Shown one piece after another: positions 46,799 through 54,932 of a stretch of 64,000 nt of DNA (positions are counted from its first letter, which is position 1; the number at the start of each line of letters is the position of its first letter). The translations under genes and the position numbers were made by a program. Under the pieces are notes generated by a model. The model saw only the letters and a program-made list of their open reading frames with translations. It was not told the origin of the DNA and made no database searches. The DNA is from Bifidobacterium commune (GTDB lineage: Bacteria; Actinomycetota; Actinomycetes; Actinomycetales; Bifidobacteriaceae), in the NCBI RefSeq assembly GCF_900094885.1, contig NZ_FMBL01000003.1:62001-126000 (forward strand), in the 5' to 3' direction.

Positions 46799-46990
46799 CT
46801 ACATGTGTGTAATTAACCGAACCTAAAGATAAGCAAGTAAATATGCAAGTATGCTGATTGGCTGATCGCAACAATGCAGCCGCTGCTTCTAGACCAAATA
46901 AGGGAGTTGTAATTTATATAGCAAAGTCTTATTCAATTTGTATAATTTCTGTTAACGACAGAAACCATTGGTAAATAGGCGACCAACGTG

Positions 46991-47030
46991 CTAGCATGAT
47001 GTATCATAACATGATGTATAATAATTGGAG
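46991..47030 (+). promoter_or_regulatory. Candidate promoter/operator of the pilin genes
   Basis: ATGATGTAT occurs at about 46997 and again at 47011-47019. TATAAT at 47017-47022 is a good -10 match but has no clear -35. A similar AT-rich block (GTATTAATAGATGATACC..ATAATTG) lies at 43923-43949 upstream of the LRR gene, suggesting shared control; this is weak. Confidence 0.4.
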
Positions 47031-47097
47031 TGTGCTGGAAACTTGATGATTTCAGGTCATTAGATTTCAGCGGGGTTTTGCCTCACGGGGAGAGAGA

Positions 47098-49029
47098 ATG
47101 AATATAAGTAAAGGGTTACGCGGTGTTGCTGCAGCAGCTCTAGGTGCGGCCACGATATTGGCTTGTGGCATCATCGGCATAGGTTCAGCAAGCGCATCTC
47201 CTGTTGACGTCAGTTCTAACGATGGCGAAATCACAATCCACTCAGCTGGGGCGGGACATGTTTATAAGGCCCTAAAAATCGGTGACTATACGTTTGCAAA
47301 CGTGGAAGAAGTATCCGGAACACCAAAAATTGCAAGCATTCAGACTTCAACGGTAGGTTCTCCCGCAACATTGAAGCAGGCAATTGCAAATGCGGCAAAA
47401 AGTGCAGGTGCTACTGTCCCGACGAGCGGTCAGTGTGCATCAGATCCGGTGTGTTGGATTTCCAGTCATTGGCTAGGTTACGATCTGGATGATCCTTCAT
47501 CGGCTTCCAAAGATGAGGGCTATAAAGGTCATCTGCGTGACTTTGTGACTAAACTGCAAGAGGAGCCAGGGTTTAAAGACGCCGCCGATGCTTCCGGTAT
47601 TTCCAAGACTGCTGTCGAGGCAAATGGTGACACCAGTGCGACTTTTACCAACCTTCCGGAGGGTCTGTACGTTATCCAAGACGTGTCTGAAGCCTCGGTT
47701 GATGGTAGTTCCAATTCCATTCCGGTTTTGGTGGGTACATCAGTCGGCCCCAATAAGTGCAAGACGTTCATGAAAGCTACGACCCCCAATGCTGGTGAGG
47801 TTGAAGCCAAGAAAGATGCTCCCTCTGTTGACAAGAAATGGGTCTCGACCACGGATGAAGAGGGCACAGAAGTTGATCGTACCCAAAGTGGACCGTTGTA
47901 CGGCGATGTGATGCATTTCAATCTCACCGCTAAAGTGCCAGTGACTACAGGTTTCAATAAGTACTTCTTCCGAGTTACCGATACTGCTTCGTCGGGCATC
48001 GAATATGTTTCCGGCAGTGCAAAGGTTAGGGTTGGTAATTCTGAAAAGAATCTGGTTGATGTCCCCGCGTCACCCACTGCGCAGGCCGATGAAGTGTATT
48101 TGGAGGAAACGACGAGCAACCCAGATGGTATGCGTCGTTTGAACTTTACGTTCCCGTACATAATGCAATATCAACTGCATGACAAGATCGAGATTGAATA
48201 TGACGCTAAGGTCACACAAACGGGTAGGCAAAACAACACCGCTGGCGTAGATTGGTCCACAGATGTACGTAATCAGCCGAATGGCAACTGCGTTGCAGAT
48301 CCGTCAGCGTCTGATTGTGGGGTGGTGAAGCACGTTGATACCTCGACCTTCTCGTTTGCGACCTACAACATGGTTTTGAAGAATTATGATGGAGAACTTC
48401 AAAACGTGTTGCTCGGCGGGGCCAAGTTCCAGTTGCTCAAGGATGGTAAGCCGTTGGAGTTCAAAAAGCTGGGTGATGGATCGTATGTATATCATCCTGG
48501 TAAAGCCAAGTCGAGCCTGACCAAAGAAATGACTGTTTCGGAACGTAAGACCGGGGTGCAAGGAGCACGTGCTATCTCCTTCTTCCAGCCGCGAGTACGG
48601 CTGGCCGCAGATTCTAACGAAAGCATGGGAAATCTGAAGATCGATGGTCTTCCTCTCGGCATCTACACCGTCAGCCAAATCGCCCCTCCAACCTCGAAGC
48701 CTAATGCTGAACTGTTGAAGTTTGACGTCAAGTTCACCGAAGACGTGAGCAATCACGGCGTCTATGTCAGCTTGCTGAAGGATTACACCCAAGGATTGGT
48801 GCAGCAGCCGGTCCAGAATAAGGATCACTTGGGAGCAACCTTCTCTCTGAACGTTTCAAAGGAACCTAGCGGTTTACTAGGGGCACTTGGTTCGATAAGC
48901 AATGGAATTCTTGGACCCGGCACATTAGCTCGTACTGGTGTCTCACTCTTCATTCTGCTTATACTGTTGTGCTGCCTGATGGCAATCGCTACAACGATAA
49001 TGAGGCGCCGGCATCAGATCAGTAGATAA
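47098..49029 (+). CDS. Sortase-anchored pilin/ancillary subunit with LARTG signal
   Basis: 643 residues. Signal peptide of about 33 residues (beginning MNISKGLRGVAAAALG). Then an N-terminal domain with Cys pairs (QCASDPVC, NCVADPSASDC), followed by isopeptide-type pilin domains (e.g. DKIEIEYDAKV, then a CnaB-like region with AKFQLLKDGKPL and GIYTVSQIAPPTS). The C-terminus is a sorting signal LARTG, hydrophobic helix and RRRHQ tail. It is adjacent to a second pilin and a class C sortase and is thus an adhesive pilus subunit, probably tip or basal. GGGGAGAGAG precedes the start. The LARTG motif also fits a class E sortase. Confidence 0.85.
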   Translation: MNISKGLRGVAAAALGAATILACGIIGIGSASASPVDVSSNDGEITIHSAGAGHVYKALKIGDYTFANVEEVSGTPKIASIQTSTVGSPATLKQAIANAAKSAGATVPTSGQCASDPVCWISSHWLGYDLDDPSSASKDEGYKGHLRDFVTKLQEEPGFKDAADASGISKTAVEANGDTSATFTNLPEGLYVIQDVSEASVDGSSNSIPVLVGTSVGPNKCKTFMKATTPNAGEVEAKKDAPSVDKKWVSTTDEEGTEVDRTQSGPLYGDVMHFNLTAKVPVTTGFNKYFFRVTDTASSGIEYVSGSAKVRVGNSEKNLVDVPASPTAQADEVYLEETTSNPDGMRRLNFTFPYIMQYQLHDKIEIEYDAKVTQTGRQNNTAGVDWSTDVRNQPNGNCVADPSASDCGVVKHVDTSTFSFATYNMVLKNYDGELQNVLLGGAKFQLLKDGKPLEFKKLGDGSYVYHPGKAKSSLTKEMTVSERKTGVQGARAISFFQPRVRLAADSNESMGNLKIDGLPLGIYTVSQIAPPTSKPNAELLKFDVKFTEDVSNHGVYVSLLKDYTQGLVQQPVQNKDHLGATFSLNVSKEPSGLLGALGSISNGILGPGTLARTGVSLFILLILLCCLMAIATTIMRRRHQISR

Positions 49030-49231
49030 GGTACTGATAGTTGCAACATGTGCGTGTTTAAGACTATCGGTTTGTAGTTTGCTCAAATAGGGTGTATATT
49101 ACAACCGAAGAAGACTTCGAGTTTGCAGACCATGCCAATTCAACAAAAGACCCTGCAAGAAATTCAGTGTTTGATGTAAAGATAGGCGAGGTAACAATGA
49201 TGAATTTCATTGTGTGAACTTGAAAAAATAA

Positions 49232-49249
49232 TGTATTTCAAGAAATACA
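49232..49249 (+). promoter_or_regulatory. Inverted repeat next to the major pilin ribosome site
   Basis: TGTATTTC-AA-GAAATACA forms a perfect 8-bp dyad four bases before AAAAAGGAGA, the ribosome site of the next gene. It could be an operator or a translational control hairpin. Confidence 0.5.
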
Positions 49250-49264
49250 CAAAAAGGAGAAATA

Positions 49265-51043
49265 ATGCAGTTAAGAAAAGGATTACGTGGTGTAGCAGCC
49301 GTAGGGCTGTCTGCCGCTACGCTCCTGTCACTGTGCATTTCAGGCGTTGCAAACGCTGATAATGTCCCATTGAATGGTGTCACCGGTAAGATTACAGTCG
49401 AGGGTGCCTCGCGTGGCCACAACCTGGAAGCTGTACTGTTGGCAGACTATCAGTCTGTTCAAGCTACAGATAATAACCCATTTTCGGATTTGACGAACGT
49501 TGCATTTACTACCGATGCAAATGTTAAGCAGTATGTAACCGATGCTGCTAATCAGGCAGGTAATAAGGCAGGTAAAGGTACAGTTGTAGGCGATCCTATG
49601 AACTGGGTTGCTACAAATTTGGCTAGTAGTCCAGCCAAACCGTGGAGTGGTGACTTACGTAATTTTGTCACTGAATTGGCTAAAAGTCGTTCGCAACTTT
49701 TGGCCTATAAAGTCCCTGGTCCCAAAACAAACACGAGTAATAATCCTCGAGCTGATGTAGTATTTGACGGTTTGAAACCAGGCATTTATGTAATCTTTGA
49801 TACCTCTAACAAAGGTACGGATCTTAAAGGTAATGGTGCGAGTGCTGCAATCCCAATGCTTGTGTCAACTACAGTTGGTGACCACAGTACTTTGAATAGA
49901 GCGCCCATCGGCAAAGTAGTCATGAAGAATGGAGACCTCCAGCTGACGAAGAAGATGGTAAAGGTTAATGGTGAATCAGTCAAACCTGACCAGCACTTCA
50001 AGATCGGCGATGAGATTACCTATACTTTGGAGACGACGGGTCCTAACCTTGTAGGTTATGAAAAACCGTACTACTTCCATATTCAGGATCACCCAACTGA
50101 TGGCCTTACGTATGTGACTGGTAGCCAAACTGTAAACGTGCAAGACGTTGGCGACGTTGTTCTTGATACATCAGAATTCAGAGTCATACCGGGTACTACC
50201 CCAAACGGTAACAAGTACCTTGACTGGAACTTAAGCAATAAAGTTTCTCAAACTTGGTACGAGAAAAAAATTACTATCACGTACAAGATGAAGATTAATG
50301 ATAGTGGTAAGCAGAACAACAGCGCGTCTATGTTCACTCCCGCTGACCCGTCTAAGAAGCCGAAAGATCCTAGTGATATCGTCGATCCGAACCACCCGGG
50401 TGATGATGTGATCGAAACTCCGAGTGAGCCGTCCAAGCCGAACCCTGTTGACCCCAACGATCCGGATTCGCCTGTAATTCCTACCAATCCTGATATCAAC
50501 GCGTTCGGCGTTGATCTGAAGCACATTGTGGAAACTACCGGAGCGGCTGTTCCCAACGCAAGGTACGAAGTTTCATACAACGGTAACAAGATCCCATTTA
50601 AACTTACTAATGATGAATACCAAAACATGGAAAATTCTAATGCTACTGGTACTTCAACAGAAATCAAGGTAGGTACAGATGGTATGTTGAAGATCAGGGG
50701 TCTTTCCGCTGGTAAGTATGAGTTCAAAATGATTGAAGCTGGAACCAGCCCGTTCCCGCTCAAGCACGACTTTAGCATTACTATCGCATATAAGAGTAAC
50801 ACTGAGGCTAAATTCGACAACACGGCTGATGTGTGGAATTTGGTAAAAGCACATACGATCAAGGCGAATCCCGCTAATACTGTCGGTGAGTTGACTGTAC
50901 CTGATGCGGCAACGGCTTCTCAGCTGCCCATCACCGGTGGTGCCGGCATCATCCTCGTTGTTGCACTCGCAGTGCTCGCTGGTGGCGTTGTCGTTGTGAC
51001 TTCGGTCATGCGTCGTCGTGCACTGATGACAGCCAAGAAGTGA
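49265..51043 (+). CDS. Major-type pilin subunit with LPITG signal
   Basis: 592 residues. Signal peptide beginning MQLRKGLRGVAAVGLSAATL, similar to that of the previous gene. N-terminal domain to about 230, then a FimA-type D2-like domain (KIGDEITYTLETTG...LTYVTGSQ, ITYKMKINDSGKQNNSA). A 40-residue Pro/Asp/Lys-rich linker follows (DPSKKPKDP), then a CnaB-like domain with an E-box-like stretch YEFKMIEAGTSPF. It ends in LPITG, a hydrophobic helix and a positive tail. It is expected to be polymerised by the downstream class C sortase. The codons look AT-richer than those of neighbouring housekeeping genes. Confidence 0.87.
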   Translation: MQLRKGLRGVAAVGLSAATLLSLCISGVANADNVPLNGVTGKITVEGASRGHNLEAVLLADYQSVQATDNNPFSDLTNVAFTTDANVKQYVTDAANQAGNKAGKGTVVGDPMNWVATNLASSPAKPWSGDLRNFVTELAKSRSQLLAYKVPGPKTNTSNNPRADVVFDGLKPGIYVIFDTSNKGTDLKGNGASAAIPMLVSTTVGDHSTLNRAPIGKVVMKNGDLQLTKKMVKVNGESVKPDQHFKIGDEITYTLETTGPNLVGYEKPYYFHIQDHPTDGLTYVTGSQTVNVQDVGDVVLDTSEFRVIPGTTPNGNKYLDWNLSNKVSQTWYEKKITITYKMKINDSGKQNNSASMFTPADPSKKPKDPSDIVDPNHPGDDVIETPSEPSKPNPVDPNDPDSPVIPTNPDINAFGVDLKHIVETTGAAVPNARYEVSYNGNKIPFKLTNDEYQNMENSNATGTSTEIKVGTDGMLKIRGLSAGKYEFKMIEAGTSPFPLKHDFSITIAYKSNTEAKFDNTADVWNLVKAHTIKANPANTVGELTVPDAATASQLPITGGAGIILVVALAVLAGGVVVVTSVMRRRALMTAKK

Positions 51044-51087
51044 GTCATCCTAATTAGATGACACCGCTTCTAGTGGTTTAGTTTGTG

Positions 51088-51131
51088 AAGGATGGCCAGT
51101 TCGATTTAATTCGAATTGGCCATCCTTTTCA
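51088..51131 (+). terminator. Terminator between the LPITG pilin and srtC
   Basis: 17-bp stem (51088-51104 with 51111-51127, one G:T pair), six-base loop, followed by TTC. It lies 44 bases after the pilin stop. The sortase must be read through or have its own promoter. Confidence 0.85.
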
Positions 51132-51324
51132 TATAAGGCAAAGGACAGTATATTAATATTCAAGTGAATTGATATTCGTATGTGATTGATCGTGTGTGAA
51201 TCTCAGTAACAATTGCGACTATTGATACAACCTAATGTTCAGCCCTTTATCGTAAGCTTATTATTAAGTCGCCAGTAAAAGAGAATAAAAAAGCATAATC
51301 CTGTCTGAGGAGGTTTTAACAAGG

Positions 51325-51366
51325 GTGAAAGTTATCAAACTTACCGTCCTTGGAATAGATGAATGA
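51325..51366 (+). CDS. Possible 13-residue leader peptide overlapping srtC start
   Basis: GTG at 51325 after GAGGAGG (51307-51313) opens a frame reading MKVIKLTVLGIDE and stops at TGA 51364-51366, overlapping the sortase ATG at 51363 as ATGA. The sortase itself has no good ribosome site, so its translation might be coupled to this leader. It is short and could be chance; the arrangement is the evidence. Confidence 0.4.
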   Translation: MKVIKLTVLGIDE

Positions 51367-52451
51367 AACGTCTGAAACAGAAAGAAAGCTCCACAAGATC
51401 AGACACCCTCACATTTGTTGAGTGCCTGCGCTCTCAACCAAAACACGGTCAATACATATATCGAATATTCATTGAACTCATCCATGACTTATTCGTGCTT
51501 CTTACGGCTGTAATTGTTATGTGGGTGCCAGTTCATTGGGTATGGAACGCCAGACAAGAAACGTTGGCTGCTATTCAGGCTGAACGTGACGTTATGAAAT
51601 GGCCGAGAGAAGACATAGCCGATCGGCTTAAGGCAGCCCAGGACTATAATGCGATGATTGCAGCTTCGGGTCAAAATATGATAGGAGAGGTTCAGGATCC
51701 CTTCAAGAAAAATGGGGGTAAGGAGAAAACCAAATCCGAAGAAGATGAGACATATCAATCTGTGCTTTCGAGTCCGACTGGAGTGATGGGGTCAATCCGT
51801 ATTCCGAAAGTGTCCATTTACCTCCCGATTTACCACGGAACTTCTGAAGAGGTACTCGATCGTGGCTCAGGCCATCTTTATGGCACCAGCGTTCCCGTGG
51901 GTGGAAAATCGACAAATACTGTACTTACGGGGCATCGAGGGCTTACCGAAGCGTTGCTGTTCACTCGACTTGATGAACTTAAAAAAGGCGATATTATCTA
52001 CATCACCACTTTGGGGCATACCATAGGTTATCGTGTCGAAGATATCAATGTCGTTGAGCCTGACGACACTCATCTGTATAAAGTTGTGCCCGGCAAAGAC
52101 TTGCTGACGCTCATGACTTGTACGCCATACGGTGTGAATACCCAGCGACTTGTCATTACGGCGCATCGAGGTAAGATTCCTGATAATATTCCACCGCTGG
52201 AAGACAAAGCCAATGATGCGATTTTGTATGGCATCTTGGCGGCCACGATCGTGATGGTTCTCGGCTTCATTCTTGCAATGCGCAAGAACTACCGTGAGCT
52301 TGTGCCGCCACCGTGGCATTACGACGGCACAGCGATTCCGAAGTCGCTGCTCCTGCCTCGCTTCGTTGATGAGCGTGGCCTGCCACCGATGGGTATTGTG
52401 GCTCATAGGAAGCGTGCTCGCCATCAGGGAAGCAAACGTCGTCGAACGTAA
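51363..52451 (+). CDS. Class C (pilin-polymerising) sortase
   Basis: 362 residues: N-terminal membrane helix (about 36-60), lid motif DPF at 112-114, catalytic H191 (VLTGHRG), C253 (TLMTCTPYGVN) and R262 (NTQRL). A second membrane helix near 283-305 precedes a positively charged tail. Class C sortases join pilin monomers through lysine amide bonds and have such a DPW/DPF lid, so this one should polymerise the LPITG pilin encoded upstream. It is followed by a terminator. Confidence 0.92.
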   Translation: MKRLKQKESSTRSDTLTFVECLRSQPKHGQYIYRIFIELIHDLFVLLTAVIVMWVPVHWVWNARQETLAAIQAERDVMKWPREDIADRLKAAQDYNAMIAASGQNMIGEVQDPFKKNGGKEKTKSEEDETYQSVLSSPTGVMGSIRIPKVSIYLPIYHGTSEEVLDRGSGHLYGTSVPVGGKSTNTVLTGHRGLTEALLFTRLDELKKGDIIYITTLGHTIGYRVEDINVVEPDDTHLYKVVPGKDLLTLMTCTPYGVNTQRLVITAHRGKIPDNIPPLEDKANDAILYGILAATIVMVLGFILAMRKNYRELVPPPWHYDGTAIPKSLLLPRFVDERGLPPMGIVAHRKRARHQGSKRRRT

Positions 52452-52523
52452 GATATGCTTCCGGTTGTTCTAGCTGCCTTGATGATTGGGTATCGCTAAA
52501 CAGTACGGGACACGCAGAAGCTG

Positions 52524-52558
52524 GATTGCCCGCCTATCAGAACGATAGGCGGGCAATC
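52524..52558 (+). terminator. Terminator of srtC
   Basis: Perfect 15-bp stem (52524-52538 with 52544-52558) and a five-base loop, 73 bases after the stop; the U tract is weak. Confidence 0.75.
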
Positions 52559-52754
52559 TCGTTGTGGGGTGCATGCGTGACGTGTTGTGCGAATACCGGG
52601 TATTTGGTTCCGTAAATATGGGTGTACGTTGGGCGTGGTGTTGTGCAGTGTCGTACGTTTGGATTGTGGGTGGTGGAACGTTAAATGAGGGGGAGAATGG
52701 GGCGTGGAGGGCACGGCGTGGTGTTGTGTAGTGTGCACGCTATGGCTTATTGAA

Positions 52755-52814
52755 GACGCAAACATCAAAGCTCCTTCAAGAGGTTTGTCTTGAAGGAGCT
52801 TTGATGTTTGCGTC
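52755..52814 (-). terminator. 26-bp perfect hairpin after pknB
   Basis: Arms 52755-52780 and 52789-52814 are exact complements over 26 bases with an eight-base loop. On the minus strand it lies 28 bases after the pknB stop and should end the whole seven-gene operon. Confidence 0.85.
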
Positions 52815-52841
52815 CATCGACGATGCCGGTCCAGCGGCGGG

Positions 52842-54932
52842 TTACTGCGCTGGGTGGGGCGAAGAAGTTGTACCGCCGGTTGAACCCGTACCAGGAATCG
52901 TGGAATTCTGGTCAGTTCCAGGGGTCTGTAAGGGGACTGCCGGAGCTTCGATACTCAGTGAAATGGTGTCGCCCTTGTTGACCTGCGCTCCTGAAGCAGG
53001 GGAGATACCGATCACCTTGAAGTTGTCGTTCCCGGATTCGGGATTAACTGACAAGCCTGCGGCCTTGAGAGCGGCCCTTACCTGAGCGACGGTGGTGTTG
53101 CCACTGGTATCGATATTAGGCACAGTGACTTTCGGCTTTCCCTGAGAGACGTAAACCGTAATATTGCTCTTCTGCGCCAGCGTGGTTCCCGCACCCGGGT
53201 CAGTGCGCGTCACGAGGCCAGCGGCCACGTTGTCGGAAGTCTCCTGTTGGATAACAACCGTAAATGCCTTGAGCTGGTTAACCGCCTGTTCCTGTTGCTG
53301 TCCTGACACATCGGGTACTTTGGCCATGCCAGAAGAGATATACAACATCAGGGACGTACCCTTGTCTGCTGCGGTACCTGCAGCTGGGTCGGTGCGAGTG
53401 GCCTTGTCTTTTTCGACGTCGGCACTGTCTTCGACCTGCGCCATCGGAGCAACCTTAAAACCGGCCTTCTGCAACGTCTTTCGGGCCTCATCTTGCGATT
53501 TACCCTTGATGTCGGGTATCTGCCCGGATTGGGGGCCTGCAGAGAACCACACCGTTACCGTGGATCCCTTCGGGGCTTTGGTGCCACCGTTGGGGTTCTG
53601 CTTGGTGAACGTACCCTTCGGTTCGGAAGAGTTGGTGTCTTGTTCCACCTTCATCTTGAACCCGGCTTCAGTGAGCTGTTCTTCGGCGCGGGCCTGCGTG
53701 GTGGCGGAATTGAAGGTTGGCACGCTCACCATTTCGGTTTTCTTCATGTGGGTCACACCGAAGGCGATTCCGCCAATGGCAAGAATCGCCACTACTGCAC
53801 CGATTACCGAGCCGATGATGAGCTTCTTTTTCTTTCTGGCCTTTTCTGCTGCGGTTTTTTCGGCGCGGGATTTAATCGCGGTGCCACCAGTGGTAGCCAT
53901 TGGTGCGGTTCCGGTGTTGCCGAAAGTGCCGGTCAGCGGGTCGAAGGGTTGGGTCGCCGTCGTTTCGATGGGGTTCATCGCTTCTGTTGCAGCGGTCTGT
54001 TCGGCCTGCTTGCGCTCCTTCATGTTGGCAAGGTCGGTCAGCGGGTTGAACGCAGCAGCAACAGGCATGCCACCGTTCATATATGTCAGGATATCGTTGC
54101 GGAATTCCGCGGCCGTTGAGTAACGGTTCTGGCGGTCCTTGGCCATCGACTTCGCGCAAATCTGGTCCCACATCTTCGGCAAGCCGGGGACAATGGTGCT
54201 GGGCGGGGTGGCCACTTCCGAAACGTGCTGGTAGGCGATGGCCACAGCAGAATCACCCTGGAACGGGGGACGTCCGGTAAGCATCTCATAGAGCACGCAA
54301 CCGGCCGAATACAGGTCGCTGCGCATGTCAACGGCTTCGCCGCGAGCCTGCTCGGGTGAGAGATATTGCGCTGTGCCGACCACGCCCTGCGATTGGGTCA
54401 TGGTGGCCACGGAATCGTCAAGCGCACGCGCGATGCCAAAGTCCATAACCTTGACCATGCCCTGCTCGCTGATCATGATGTTTCCGGGCTTGATGTCGCG
54501 GTGGATGATGCCCATACGATGCGAGTAGTCGAGCGCATTGAGCACACCCAGCATCACCTGTTCGGTATCACGCTGGCTCAAGGGGCCGTTCGCTTTGATG
54601 ATGTCGCGCAGCGTCTGGCCCTTGACATACTCCATGACGATGTACGGCACACGCTCGGTATTGCCGTCTTCAGAAGTAATGGCTTCCTCACCGGAATCGT
54701 AGATATTGACGATATTGACGTTGTTCATCTGCGCGACGGAGTGTGCTTCGCGCGAGAAACGCTTAAGGAAGATGTCGTCGTTGGCCATATCGGAGCGCAT
54801 GATCTTAACCGCTACAACACGTCCCAGACGCGTGTCTTGTGCGATATGAACTTCGGCCATGCCGCCTCGGCCAATCAATTGCCCCAACTGGTAACGGCCG
54901 TTTGCCAGGGATGTCGGCATATTGGTGTTCAT
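52842..54932 (-). CDS. pknB: Serine/threonine protein kinase with four PASTA domains
   Basis: 696 residues. Kinase domain at about 12-280 (catalytic IIHRDIKPGNIM, DFG, SPEQARG activation segment). A Thr/Ala-rich linker, then one membrane helix (LIIGSVIGAVVAILAIGGIAF, residues about 370-390). Then four PASTA repeats, beginning VPTFNSATTQ, IPDIKGKSQ, VPDVSGQQQ and VPNIDTSGN, which bind muropeptide-like ligands outside. It ends in a Thr/Gly/Pro-rich tail. The PknB class controls cell shape, division and peptidoglycan synthesis and phosphorylates FhaA-like and other targets. It overlaps pknA by four bases. Confidence 0.95.
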   Translation of the reverse strand: MNTNMPTSLANGRYQLGQLIGRGGMAEVHIAQDTRLGRVVAVKIMRSDMANDDIFLKRFSREAHSVAQMNNVNIVNIYDSGEEAITSEDGNTERVPYIVMEYVKGQTLRDIIKANGPLSQRDTEQVMLGVLNALDYSHRMGIIHRDIKPGNIMISEQGMVKVMDFGIARALDDSVATMTQSQGVVGTAQYLSPEQARGEAVDMRSDLYSAGCVLYEMLTGRPPFQGDSAVAIAYQHVSEVATPPSTIVPGLPKMWDQICAKSMAKDRQNRYSTAAEFRNDILTYMNGGMPVAAAFNPLTDLANMKERKQAEQTAATEAMNPIETTATQPFDPLTGTFGNTGTAPMATTGGTAIKSRAEKTAAEKARKKKKLIIGSVIGAVVAILAIGGIAFGVTHMKKTEMVSVPTFNSATTQARAEEQLTEAGFKMKVEQDTNSSEPKGTFTKQNPNGGTKAPKGSTVTVWFSAGPQSGQIPDIKGKSQDEARKTLQKAGFKVAPMAQVEDSADVEKDKATRTDPAAGTAADKGTSLMLYISSGMAKVPDVSGQQQEQAVNQLKAFTVVIQQETSDNVAAGLVTRTDPGAGTTLAQKSNITVYVSQGKPKVTVPNIDTSGNTTVAQVRAALKAAGLSVNPESGNDNFKVIGISPASGAQVNKGDTISLSIEAPAVPLQTPGTDQNSTIPGTGSTGGTTSSPHPAQ

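Larger units (their letters stand above)
52452..52841. other. Intergenic region between srtC and pknB
   Basis: 390 bases between convergent genes. It holds the two terminators listed separately and a G/T-rich stretch with a 20-base direct repeat GGCGTGGTGTTGTG(C/T)AGTGT (52632-52651 and 52715-52734, one difference). No credible coding sequence was seen. Confidence 0.6.

Noticed and set aside
43751..52841. Mobile element or prophage carrying the pilus genes
   Set aside because: No integrase, transposase, terminal repeats or attachment-site duplication could be seen.
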